Made by a program: the position numbers and the translations under genes. The notes beneath the pieces were generated by a model that saw only the letters and a list, made by a program, of their open reading frames with translations, made no database searches and had not been told where the DNA came from. From assembly GCA_002746475.1 (NCBI GenBank), contig PDOX01000010.1:1-30102 (forward strand): DNA of 30,102 nucleotides, given 5' to 3'. Origin of the DNA: a candidate division SR1 bacterium (GTDB lineage: Bacteria > Patescibacteriota > Gracilibacteria > Absconditabacterales > Absconditicoccaceae). The stretch's first letter is position 1, and every line of letters begins with the position of its first letter. This document shows, one piece after another, positions 7,734 through 17,655 of this stretch.

Positions 7734-8457
7734 TCTGCATTTCAGATATGATAGCAAACAAGCCCTGCTGGAAGGGATTTCTTTTGCTATTCAGCAAGGA
7801 GATTTTGTGGGGATTATTGGAGCAAATGGAGGTGGAAAATCTACGCTATTGAAATTGATGTTAGGGTTTTTGAGACCACAAAAGGGGATACTTACCCCAC
7901 CCCAAACCCCTCCCCTCGAAGGAGAGGGGCTCCCCCCTACGAGGGGGGAATACAAGGGGGGTACTATCTGATACATTCCTCAATTTAGCGCTATTACCCA
8001 AGATTTCCCTATTAGTATTAGAAAAGTTGTAGAAAGTGGAGCAACGCATGGTTGGAATTTTCTCGCCACGCCTCCTCATGAAAAAATCAATCAACTGTTG
8101 GAACAATTTCAACTGACGGATATTGCTGATCATCTGATTTCAGAGGTTTCAGGTGGGGAAAGACAAAGAGCCTTGATTGCCAGAGCTTTGGTACAAGATC
8201 CAGATATTATTATCGCTGATGAGCCGACCTCAAATATTGATATTCATAGAGAAAAGGAAGTGTTTAATATTTTTGAGCAACTACACAAACAAGGGAAGAC
8301 CTTGATCGTTGTGAGTCATGATATTTTTTTGTTGAAAAAGTATGCGACCATTGTCTTTGGAGTAAATAGACATCTCCATACGCACAGACCAGAAGATATT
8401 ACCGAAAAATTGATTTATGAAAGTTATATCTGTCCTGACTGTCATCATCAGCATTAA
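7705..8457 (+). CDS. znuC: zinc/manganese ABC transporter ATP-binding protein with in-frame repeat
   Basis: 250 aa. Walker A GANGGGKST at 39-47, Q-loop in GYIPQFSAI, ABC signature VSGGERQR (148-155), Walker B IIIADEP (168-174) and H-loop VVSHD. The closing CPDCHHQH adds a Cys/His tail of possible metal-binding character. Between GFLRPQKG and GYIPQ a GC-rich repeat inserts about 24 residues (TPPQTPPLEGEG and following) in the strand region before the Q-loop, again in frame. UGA at 7969-7971 is the Gly of IGYIPQ. The start is ATG 7705 or the in-frame ATG 7696; both overlap the znuA end, implying coupled translation. It energises uptake through ZnuB. Confidence 0.93.
7893..7963 (+). repeat. GC-rich palindromic element inserted in frame in znuC
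   Basis: A C-rich then G-rich tract bounded by TACCCC and GGGGTA, containing two nested inverted repeats (CCCCTCCCCTCGAAGGAGAGG and CCCCCCTACGAGGGGGG). It is far more GC-rich than the surrounding AT-rich genome. It resembles the short palindromic repeats dispersed in many bacterial genomes that translate as PPQ-PPL-type peptides. Confidence 0.8.
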
Positions 8458-8507
8458 GGAAAAGCTTTGTTACTTTATAAACTTTATCATTTCTTATTTA
8501 AAAAAGC

Positions 8508-9434
8508 ATGTCTATTTTATGGGTTATACTTCCTCCAATATTGTTTAATCTATGAGGTTTGATTGATACATTCCTAACCAAAGAGTTAGCTACTAAACAA
8601 CATGATTGAGACTTACATAATGCTACCTGAACATTGATGATTATTGGAGGGTTCATTGCACTCGTAGTTGCAATCATTTTAGGGATAATATTTGTTCAAG
8701 ATATTCAATTCACTATGCATTCTTTGATATTGCTCCTTGCTGGCATATTAAATTGAATTGCCGCATTTCCTTATTTTAAAGCGTTACAGCATGAAAAAGT
8801 AGAGAACATTGTCCCAGTATTACAAAGTATTCCGATATTTGTTTATGTGTTTTGAGTAGTATTTCTTGATGAGTATTTATCATGAATAAAGATACTACTC
8901 ATGTTAGCGATTGTTATCTGTACACTCTTTTTTAGTCGAGACCATGAAAGCAAAAAATTTAACACCAAATGATTATATTTTACTCTTCTTTCAGTTGTAT
9001 GTTATGCACTCAGTTTTGTGGTTTTTAAGCTCTGATGAAAAATAGCGGATAATATTTGAGTTGCATTATTTTGGCAACATTTAGGAATCTTTTTAGCAAC
9101 AAGTTACCGATTTTTACAAAAGAAAACTGTACTTTCTACAATAAAATATCTCAAAAAACAAGGAGCTATATTTGCTATTTTAAATATATGTAATGAACTG
9201 TTCTTCATTATTGGGTATGTTGTATTAAGTATTCTATTTCTCTATCACCCTGTGGTAGTTGTGGATACTCTCTCTAATGGGATACAACCATTGCTTTTGT
9301 TTGGCATGGTGTATCTTTCATATAAAATCTTTCCTCATATATTTGAACGAAAATATAACAAGAATATCATAATACAAAAGATTTTTTTATGCTGTGTTTT
9401 GATTATTTTATTAGGATTCTTTAGCTTTTTATAA
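8508..9434 (+). CDS. EamA/DMT-superfamily permease-like membrane protein
   Basis: 308 aa with about ten hydrophobic segments in two similar halves, as in drug/metabolite transporter (EamA) proteins. The tell-tale segment GILNGIAAFPYFKALQHEKVENIVPVLQSIP corresponds to the conserved end of the first EamA repeat, shown here only to name it in parts: AAFPYFKALQ and VPVLQSIP. Ten UGA codons are read as Gly, so standard-code ORFs exist only for its tail. It is inserted between znuC (50 bp upstream) and znuB (7 bp downstream) on the same strand, which suggests co-transcription and perhaps a role in metal or metabolite efflux. The substrate is unknown. Confidence 0.8.
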
Positions 9435-9441
9435 CAACCCA

Positions 9442-10224
9442 ATGCGAGACATTATCTCTACTCCCCTCATCGTTTGAACCCTATGAATTATTATTGCTGG
9501 AATTTTTTGAAGTTTTGTGTATTATCAGAAATTAAATTCTGCTGTTGGTGGGATTTCTCATGCAAGTTTAGCTGGAATTGGGTTGGGCTATCTGCTGTTT
9601 TCTTTACCCATGTATTGAGCGTATTTGCTAGCGCCGTTTTTATGATTATTGTTGGGATATATTGCACAGAAACATAAACAACACCATGATGCCTTGATTT
9701 CGCTGATTTGGGCAGGCGGAATGAGTTTAGGTATTTTGCTTTTGTATCTCTCTCCGTGATATACCGCTTGATTACAGAGCTATCTATTTGGAAATATTCT
9801 GTTTACCAGTACGATGGATATTTGGATTTTGTGAGGATTAGCCCTCCTCTCTCTCGTATTTTTAGGATCTTTTAGGAAAGTGCTGATTATTCTCAGTTAT
9901 GATCCAGAATTTGCTCGTATCCAAAAAATTCCATACAAACTGGTGTATTACTGCTTTATGGTCCTGATTGCTTTTGTGATTGTGGCATTGACAAAAATTA
10001 TTGGAATTGTGCTGATTCTTGCGATCTTTTCTCTTCCGACCTTGGCGAGTATCAATATCAGAAGAACCCTTGCTGGAATCGTGTGGAGCAATATCATTAT
10101 TGGGATCATCGCGATTTGGGGAGGAATTATTGGAGCCTATTATCTTGATATTCCATCAAGTCCTTTGATTGTAGGGATTTTGATTATATTATATGGAGTG
10201 AGTTTGGTGCTTAAGAAGAGGTAA
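9442..10224 (+). CDS. znuB: zinc/manganese ABC transporter permease
   Basis: 260 aa with seven to eight hydrophobic helices, typical of the ZnuB/TroC (ABC-3) family. Diagnostic segments are AVGGISHASLAGIGLGYLL near the N-terminus and LTKIIGIVLILAIFSLPTLAS in the C-terminal half, including the conserved SHAxLxG and the AxxxLPA-like loop. Eight UGA codons are all read as Gly within helices or turns. It forms the membrane channel for the metal delivered by ZnuA and powered by ZnuC. Its last 14 bp overlap the convergent minus-strand gene at 10211. Confidence 0.92.
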
Positions 10225-10528
10225 ATTCTTCCAACGGTACTGCACACTGTAAAAGTTCATTGTCACTTGCATCACAGTTTAGGACATTTTCTGAGTTTTT
10301 TACTGCAGTATTTTTATCATTATTTGTATCATTATTTTCTTCATAATTTTCAAATTTGATGGTTTCAGTATTTTTAGTATTTTCGCTATTTTCTATCTGG
10401 ACTTCTACCAAGCTCCTTGTCTGTGCAGTAAATGCAGTATACGAAAGAATATTAAGTGCAAAAAGAATTACTATAATTATGATCACTCCTGCTATAATTC
10501 CTAAAATAATGTTTACTGTTTTATTCAT
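10211..10528 (-). CDS. small single-pass membrane protein of unknown function
   Basis: 105 aa from MNKTVNIILGIIAG; an in-frame ATG at 10543 would add five residues. One hydrophobic helix (about 6-30) is followed by a long acidic, Asn-rich, probably disordered domain (ENSENTKN, ENNDTNNDKN) and two Cys near the end. It overlaps znuB tail to tail by 14 bp. No UGA and no family recognised. The low-complexity tail makes the call less secure than its length suggests. Confidence 0.6.
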   Translation of the reverse strand: MNKTVNIILGIIAGVIIIIVILFALNILSYTAFTAQTRSLVEVQIENSENTKNTETIKFENYEENNDTNNDKNTAVKNSENVLNCDASDNELLQCAVPLEEFTSS

Positions 10529-10612
10529 CAAAATACTATACAAGAGATAAAGAAATATTTATATTATATTTGAGTATACTATATATAAACTTCGTAGATA
10601 TACGTTCTTTTT

Positions 10613-11362
10613 TTACCTCACTCTACAATCTACATAGCTCGCTAAAATTTCTTTTGCTTTTGCTACACTTTCTGCACTCGGTGGTTTTACTCCTTCAAGT
10701 CCATATTTCCATCCCATTGATTCCCATTTTTCTACTCCAAGCGTATGATAAGGAAGAATAGTGATTTCTTCCAAATTTTTTCTATTCTGCAAAAATTGCC
10801 CTAATTGATGCACATATTTTTCTATCGCTGTCCATCACGGAACATAGACATGTCTCACCCAATATTTGGTGTTGTTATGCTTTCTATTTTCATCACTCTC
10901 CAAATATTCCAACATCTGTAAAGTATGTACATTCGGTTGCCCGGTTAGTTTTTTGTGCATTTCATTATCAATATGCTTGATATCTAGCAATACTAAATCC
11001 ACATAGCTCAACAATTCTTTCACATCAGGAGTCAAAATAAATCCATTACTATCAATACAGATATGCACGCCCATTTCTTTAATTTTCTTAAACAAAGGAA
11101 TGAGATTTTTAGCTTGCAATGTAGGTTCTCCACCAGAAAAAGTTATTCCTCAGTTTTTGATATATCCTCTCTGTTTATTGATATATGCGATGATTTCCTC
11201 ATCTTCCATCATCTTCCCTCATTTTTCTGGAATCGTATCAGGATTGTGACAATATAAACACTTAAAATGACACCCTTGCAAAAAAACGACCAACCTAATT
11301 CATGGTCAGTCTTGGGTACTAAAGGTCTCTATTGAATGTACACGAATCCTGAATATTTTCAG
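10613..11362 (-). CDS. pyruvate formate-lyase activating enzyme-like radical SAM protein
   Basis: About 249 aa. The conserved N-terminus HSIETFSTQDGPGIR (two UGA-Gly in QDGPG) leads into the radical-SAM cluster motif CHFKCLYC (CX3CX2C), then TFSGGEPTLQ, LLDIKHID and a C-terminal ILPYHTLGVEKW, all matching PflA. These enzymes install a glycyl radical on pyruvate formate-lyase or a related enzyme; no partner is in the window. The start is uncertain: no ATG lies near the expected N-terminus. The coordinate uses CTG at 11362-11360, and in-frame TTG codons lie further up. The first roughly 45 bp overlap the end of the dnaE fragment in another frame, pointing to a rearrangement at this junction. 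Confidence 0.85.
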
Positions 11363-12242
11363 GCGTCTGATGCACAGGGAAAAGTGATTGATACATATCA
11401 ATTTCAATATTCACACTCTCCAAAATGCTATTATTCGTAGCAATTCGTTGCTGAATTTCAGTATCTGCAAATCCATTTGCCTGACACGTTGCAACAATTT
11501 CTTCCTCACTCTGAATAGAAAAATCTCCAATCGGCTTCCTCCTATCTTCATCATAAATCTTCTTCACATCTTTGATCGCTAGTGCAATTTCCCAAGATTC
11601 TTTGTCTTCTTTGTTAATATAACGATAGGTATTTCCAACAATTACCCCAAGTTCGTGCTTTGTAGCCAATGTTTGAACAGCATGATTAATCTTTTCTATA
11701 TTTGGAAGTTTACTATGTTCTTGCGCAATAATTTCCAAAAACACATTTTCTTTCCCAAAAATAGTAATCAATTTCTGCAAAATTTCTTCTGTCTGTTTCT
11801 CATCAGCATTTTTCAAAATCTTCTTTCCTAACCATGATTCCTCACCACCAAAAAATGCAATAATATTACTCGAATACTGTTCCAGATGCTTCAAATCAAT
11901 TTTTGCCCTGCCATCAATTCCTTCAGTATTCGCGATAGAAACTAACTTAATCAAATTCAAATATCCTTCATAATTCAAGGCCAAGAGACAAATATTTCCT
12001 ATTTCATGATGCGGTCTAAAATCTACGATATCAACCACAAATCCAAGTTCAACTCCCAAAATCGGGGTCATCTCTTGCGCTTTCGCAGATTGATAGAGTT
12101 TTATTGCAGAATACATCCCTCCCAAGTCAGTAATCGCAATCCCTTGCATCCCAAGACTTTTCGCCTTGCTCACAATATCCGCAGGTTGCCCAATCGCCTC
12201 CAAAAATGAAAAGGTGCTATGTCAATGTAAATGTGTAAACAT
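11319..12242 (-). CDS. DnaE N-terminal PHP-domain fragment
   Basis: 307 aa where DNA polymerase III alpha has about 1100. It begins MFTHLHGHSTFSFLEAIG (UGA as the Gly of HLHGHS), the PHP signature, and continues GIAITDLGGMYSAIKLY and PILGVE. The usual TDH metal ligand is TDL here, so the PHP metal site looks degraded. The protein reaches the start of the polymerase region (LFPVHQTPENIQ) and stops after nine unrelated residues at TAG. The polymerase core, with its catalytic Asp residues, is absent. It is probably a truncated duplicate or the product of a deletion that joined it to the PflA gene; an active split DnaE is less likely. The symbol is withheld for that reason. Confidence 0.8.
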
Positions 12243-12379
12243 CAAATATGCTATACCTTATAGAGTAAATATAAATTTTTAGTTCCAATCTAATAAGATA
12301 AATGATATAAAAACAAAGCATTTTTACAAGATATTTTCCTTTTCATCAGCTTTTCCATATTTTTATCTGGAATACCTTG

Positions 12380-13214
12380 CTAAATTTTCATAACATAGAA
12401 AAGCTGGTCTTCTGATGAATATGCACATTCAGAATTATCCGCTGTTGCTGGTTCTTCTTGTCATTTTTCTACTTTTTTTACTGAAGAACAGAGATAAAGT
12501 TCTTCCATTTGATTTTGTGTTCTTTCCCAACATCCAGAACTATCTATACCTGGACGCTTCCAAGCCCCTCATGGTGTTGAATGATGTCTTGGATTAGACA
12601 AAATATAATTTGCTGAGGATGGGGTTTCTACTTTTGCAACAAGTACTGCTCCTCAAGAATTATCTCAATGATATTTAAATATTTGGTATAAATATTCTCA
12701 TGGATTTTGGGCATGTCATCATTTTTTTCGATGATCTCAATGCCAATACGTATCATTATTAAACCACTTTCATGCCATTTCATTAGTTATTGGAGTATAA
12801 TGAATTTTTATAGTATTATTTTTTTGAGGGTCTTTGGGAATTTTCTGGATATAATTTGACAAACTTCCTTGTAATCTCTTTATATCTCAAAACATAGTGC
12901 AAAATCAACAAGCACCCTTGTCATGCCATCAACAATCATCCAGTTTCGGAAATTCCCCTGTATCCATCTTGTATCTTTGTATCGCCATGGCTACATTTCT
13001 CAAATCTGCTACTCTCTTAGTATCTCTTGCTCTAGATGTTACTCACATTATTTTGGGTAATAATGCCCCTGCGAGTATTCAAATTACTACTATGACAATC
13101 AACATTTCTACGAGCGTAAACGCTAGATTTCTAGTCTTTTTCTTAAAATTTATTTTTCTTTTAAAGGTCTCCCCCCCCCCTCATCTTCTGAGGTTCCAAG
13201 CTACTTCTCAACAT
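12380..13214 (-). CDS. type IV pilin-like prepilin, out of frame at a G10 tract (putative phase-variable gene)
   Basis: From about 13160 down to TAG at 12380 there is a long frame (UGA as Gly, more than a dozen UGAs) with a class III signal: KKKTRNLA then FTLVEMLIVIVVIGILAGALLP, followed by a pseudopilin-like helix SRARDTKRVADLRNVAMAIQ and a Cys-rich C-terminal domain. No start codon exists in that frame next to the signal. Two ATGs upstream (13214, preceded by AAAAGGA, and 13184) are in the other frame: MLRSSLEPQKMRGGG. Between them and the pilin frame on the coding strand lies G10 (plus-strand C10 at 13171-13180). Nine or twelve Gs would join the frames; ten gives an early TAA. The ON product would be about 277 aa. 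A sequencing or assembly error in the homopolymer is the main alternative. Confidence 0.75.
13171..13180 (-). repeat. G10 homopolymer next to the pilin start (slippage site)
   Basis: Ten consecutive C on the plus strand (G10 on the coding strand), two bases past the ATG at 13184-13182. It is a striking tract in AT-rich DNA and sits exactly where a change of one G switches the pilin frame. Such tracts after start codons are classic contingency sites in surface-protein genes. Confidence 0.8.
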
Positions 13215-13331
13215 TCCTTTTATTTTTATCTTAACTATATAAATATTTTATTTTTACGCTAAATACACCGTAAGAGTATCTAAATACTATTAAAATTCAA
13301 GAGCTACGCTATCTCATCGTATCAGCTATCC

Positions 13332-13359
13332 TTGATTTTTTTCAATAGAATAGTATAGT
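13332..13359 (+). promoter_or_regulatory. possible promoter of the EEP-family gene
   Basis: TTGATT at 13332-13337, a 16-bp spacer and TATAGT at 13354-13359 precede the ATG at 13422 in the intergenic region between the divergent pilin and EEP genes. Identified by eye only. Confidence 0.35.
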
Positions 13360-13421
13360 GTTGCTATGCTATTATTTATGTTACTATTTATCCTATTTTT
13401 TTACTTTACTATTTCGTATAT

Positions 13422-14420
13422 ATGTGATGAAATATTATTATTCTCTTAGCACTACCTACTTTTTTATTAGCGAGTTTTTTTTACTTTTTTCCAAAATTTT
13501 GGATTAATGAATTAGCGCTCAGTTTTAGCCCCTATATTATTCTTTTTATAAGTATAATTTTTGCTATCACCGTTGTTTTCTTTCGGAGAACTATTAAAAA
13601 AAAAGGGGGGATATCCAGCAAAGATCTCTTTTTTGCGATATTAATTTTGTTATTAGGGACCCTTATATTCTTCTATGGGAATCGTATCAAACAATTTTAT
13701 CTCCCCACTCAACAAAAACTTACACCGTCTACAAATACTGGAATTACCCTAATGTTCTCAAATATTTTTTATAAAAACACCAACACAGAAGATATCATCA
13801 AACACATTAATAAAAATACTCCTGATATTATTGCTTTTGTAGAATTTTCATTACATCACAAAACAAAACTTTATCCTACACTTGTAGAACATTATCCCTA
13901 TACCAATATCACACAGCGGTCAAAGACCCACGCAGGGAATATTGTTTTCAGCAAATACCCTTTAGAAGATTTAAATCATCAAACTCAGCAAGGAAGTTGG
14001 AGGTATAATTATATTGCTATACATCATAATGGCAAAAAATACTATCTTTATGTTGTCCATACGACGGCTCCTATTTCTCCAGAATATTTTGACAATAGAA
14101 ATACTCAACTCATAAAATTTACACAAGATATTCTGTCTCAAAATGATGAATCCTCTCATAATGCAAGGACAATTATTGTTGGAGATTTTAATATTACTCC
14201 ATGGTCAGCATATTACAAAAAAACATTAAACACACTCCCCTTTAATAATATCACAAGATACTATCCTTGACTATTTACTCGATATTTTTCTCCAATTCCA
14301 ATCTTTCAAGCACATATCGATCATGTATTTTTAAGTAAAAATTTACGCTATGCTACCCTCGATACTTTTCAATTACAATGATCAGATCACAAAGGATTAC
14401 TCATAAAAAACATTCAATAA
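13422..14420 (+). CDS. membrane-anchored endonuclease/exonuclease/phosphatase-family protein
   Basis: 332 aa. Starts Met-Gly-Gly (ATG-TGA-TGA). Three hydrophobic helices (about 3-25, 35-55 and 68-88) anchor an outward or cytoplasmic C-terminal EEP domain: SNIFYKN, FVEFS (catalytic Glu), VVHTTAP, VGDFNITPW (Asp/Asn) and the final HIDHVFLS and GSDHKGLL motifs. UGA is the Gly of the SDH motif context and of YYPGLF. The topology matches VanJ-like membrane EEP proteins, which act on lipid or sugar phosphates, but the substrate cannot be told from sequence. An A9G6 run at 13596-13610 lies in the cytoplasmic linker before the third helix. rluD-like follows 33 bp later. Confidence 0.85.
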
Positions 14421-14453
14421 TTACCTCCAACATTATTTCTAACCAAATATACA

Positions 14454-15410
14454 ATGTCAGAAAAAAACATAACAATGACAGACCATATAACATCTCCAAT
14501 TATATTCACCTGACCATCTCAGAGAATAGATCAACGACTCACTCAGCATTTCCCTTATTCTAGAAATTTTTTTCATCATATTATCACAAGAAAAGGGATT
14601 ATGGTAAATGATAAACCTGTAAAAAAATCTTATAAACTCAAAGATCAAGACACAATAGTCATTGATGATTTGCAAAGATATCTATGACCAGCATTGCTAG
14701 AAGAATCACCAAATATTGTGATTCCCATAGTATTAGAGCAAGAGGACTATCTCATTATTAACAAACCCAAGTGAGTATTATCTCATCCCAATAGTATCCG
14801 AGATGTTGCAAGTCCATCTGTCGTTGGATTTCTCTACCATCGTTATAAAAACCTTCCAAGTATCTGAAATTTTATTAGAGCAGGATTGATTCATAGACTA
14901 GACAGAGATACTAATGGTCTGATGATTGTTGCAAAAACTGAAAAATGACTCGCTCATTTCAAGCAACTCTTTCAACAAAAATCATGAGCAGAAAACAGAG
15001 AAGAAAAAGAAAAAGTCCCTCTAAAAAAATGTTATCATGCCGTCTGTCATCTCACTGAAAAATGAAGAAAAAGCGTAAAAAATTGGGATACAATATGATT
15101 GCCTTATTATATCATCCAGGATGTTGTTCCCAATGTTCCGCATCCAGTTATCAAACTAGGAATGACAAAAATTTTGTCGTATACCCAAACTTCACAAGAA
15201 AAATCGTCAAATTTGATGAGCTGTGAAATCGAAATTTTGACAGGAAGGACCCATCAAATCAGGTATCATCTTGCGAAACAAGGCTTACCGATTGTCGGTG
15301 ATTATCTTTATTGAAAATGAGATGAAGAAGATATTCAACTTCAACTCACAGCAAAAAAGCTTGCATTTCAAGACATCTATACAAATAAAATGATAACTAT
15401 TGAAATATAA
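14454..15410 (+). CDS. RluA/RluD-family pseudouridine synthase
   Basis: 318 aa. N-terminal S4-like RNA-binding domain (about 24-70; [34 protein letters not shown]) and a catalytic domain with [16 protein letters not shown], where Asp150 is the expected nucleophile, plus the distal [13 protein letters not shown] motif. Ten UGA codons are read as Gly, including KPKGVLSH, which matches the family's KPxG(L/V). It isomerises uridine to pseudouridine in rRNA or tRNA; which site cannot be told, so no symbol is given. The start could also be ATG 14475. It converges with the minus-strand TPR gene 33 bp away; no clear terminator hairpin lies between them. Confidence 0.9.
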
Positions 15411-15443
15411 TACCAGAATTTTTTTTAATGTTAGTAAAAAGGA

Positions 15444-17327
15444 TTATTTTTCATCATTACTTATATCGTTACCTGTATCATTACTTAAAAGTAATAACTT
15501 TTTTTGGATGATTTCTTTCTCTAAAAGGTCTTTTGCCATAAGCGTGGCTTTTAAATAATAATCTTTTGCTGCTTTGTGAAAATTTGTATAATAGTAATAA
15601 TCTCATAATAATTGAAGTGTGAAATTCTGATTATATACTGTTACAAGTTTTTTTAATTGATCTAGTAATTCAGGAGTCCATTGATTTTTTGCAACTTGCA
15701 AACCAATCTCTCCTAAAAGACAGATATTTTTATCGATATGTTGATTGTTTTTACAAGACTGAATATATGATGATGCAAGTTCAAAACTATATTCATCTAT
15801 ATTAATCTTTCCTGTTTTTTCATAAGGAACAACGAATATAAAAGTAAAAAAATCTACAAAATCTCAATCAATTAATTTTTTCTCTGCTAAAAGTTCCTGA
15901 TATATTTCTAATGTTCTCTTATGATCTTTTATATTTTTATATCATAAAATTAGATATCTCAATACGTTTGTTCTGAGCGTAGGACTATTTTTTAATTGTG
16001 AGAGATGCAAGATAGCATTTGGATAATCCCCTAACCAATAATATGATATTCCCATCATGTATTTATACGAATTATGTTTAGCTGGATCTATTTTTGTAAG
16101 TTTCTGAAAATATTCAATTGCTTCGTGGAGATCACTTGTTAAAAATGCGCTATATGCCAATACTTGATACGGTAAAATATATTTTTTATTTTGTTCAAAT
16201 GACGAAGTTGCTAAATATTTTGCTAATGAAAAATATCCATTTTTTAGCATTTCTAGCCCTACGAGAGCATCTTGATAATAAAGAGGGATATCTCTTTTTT
16301 TAGCAATCTTCTCTTGGATCGTATGAATACTATGTATGAGAGGAGTATATTTTTTATCAGTGACAGACTTCCAAGTTGTGTTTGCTTTTGCATATTTTTT
16401 TTCTGCTATCAGGAGAAGTCCATTATAAAAATTAACATCTTGGTCTGATATCAGTTGATATTCTTGCATTGTTTGTAATTTTCTTTTAAATTCATCAACT
16501 TTTGCAACAGAATATAAATCTAGAATATTAAAATACGTATAAATATATAATTGCGGATGTACCAACATATTTTTATCAATACTCAGTGATTCAAGATACT
16601 TTCGTGCATCATTAAATTCATAATTTTTTACCAATTCTTGAATAAGTTTTTTTAGGTCAGAATTTTTTTTCTTTTCTTTGTAGAGTTGTTCAAGATTTTT
16701 AATATGTTCTTTCCTGAGATGCTGTTCATTTTTATTATCAGTCGTTGCACTGATATCCAATGTTTTAATAGCTTTATTTTTAGGATTACTATGTTTCTGT
16801 TCATATTCTTGTATTTTTTTCTCAATACTTGATATTACTAAAATATCAGCATTATCCTGTTTTTTAGTAGTGACTTTTTGTTGTTGTATTTGTTCTTGCG
16901 TTTGTCTTTGAGTATTTTCCTTTCATAAAAAACTTGTAGTTCAAGTTAGAGTCGAATGTATAGATATTTCGGATGTTTTTTTATCAGAAATATCTAAAGG
17001 CACAAGAATATCAGGAGTGCTAGTAATATGAGTATCCAAAATAGGTATATCAAAAGCACTCTCTCATGTACTAAGATTTATCCCTGTTGAATTTCTTTTT
17101 TCTATAATTTCCTCAATTGGTAATAGTGGTATTGTTTCATCAATTGTATTTATATCAGTAGAAGTTGGATTACTACTAGCGTGATTATTAGAAAATAAAG
17201 GAATATTAAGGAATATTTTTCCTCATGTTTTGTCCAAAAACAAAATTACTATCCATACAACCATAAATATTGATAGAACTATCCCCAAAACATTTCTTAT
17301 GATATTTAATCTTGTATCATTTGGCAT
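15444..17327 (-). CDS. membrane-anchored TPR-repeat protein
   Basis: 627 aa, with standard-code fragments joined by seven UGA-Gly codons. A single N-terminal helix (about 9-33; VLGIVLSIFMVVWIVILFL) is followed by a roughly 170-residue Ser/Thr/Asn/Ile-rich and then Gln-rich linker (QRQTQEQIQQQKVTTKKQ, shown for composition). From about 190 onward an alpha-solenoid follows, with TPR-like units such as FNDARKYLESL, DLHEAIEYFQKLTKIDP and GDYPNAILHLSQLKNSP. The C-terminus is helical. The layout suggests a scaffold or assembly factor with the solenoid on one side of the membrane; a pilus or envelope role is possible but unsupported. Confidence 0.8.
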
Positions 17328-17655
17328 TAGTGCAAAAAAAATATAAACATAATATAAACAAAAATATTCTAATCATTATATTTTATTTTGTATATAGTTA
17401 TCTTAGGGAAAAAATCTATCTTTTTCTCTGTTTATAAAAAATATCTTTTGACTTTTATAATATTTCTAGTCTTTTTGATTTAAAATATCTCACTATTACA
17501 TTTTTGTATTGATTTTTTATACTCTGAGTTGAAAAAATAAAATATTTCCCTACACTAAAAGATATCTATTAATTATAATATCATTAATAATTAATAATTA
17601 ATCATTAATAATTAATAATTAATCATTAATAATTTATCATTAACCATTACCCCAC
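17328..17655. repeat. AT-rich gap with 21-bp tandem repeats upstream of glyA
   Basis: No gene is visible. At 17581-17601 and 17602-17622 the 21-bp unit TCATTAATAATTAATAATTA(A) occurs twice exactly and begins a third time at 17623 before diverging into TCATTAATAATTTATCATTA. A closely related copy of that last stretch lies at about 27977-28005, upstream of another gene, so this is a dispersed motif. The rest is poly-A/T with no promoter I can assign confidently. Confidence 0.6.

Noticed and set aside
12897..13262. Plus-strand ORF of 121 codons over the pilin region
   Set aside because: It is the reverse-complement shadow of the pilin gene; the minus strand encodes a recognisable prepilin signal and helix.
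17581..17650. CRISPR array
   Set aside because: The 21-bp repeats are directly tandem, without spacers, and purely AT; they lack the repeat-spacer layout.
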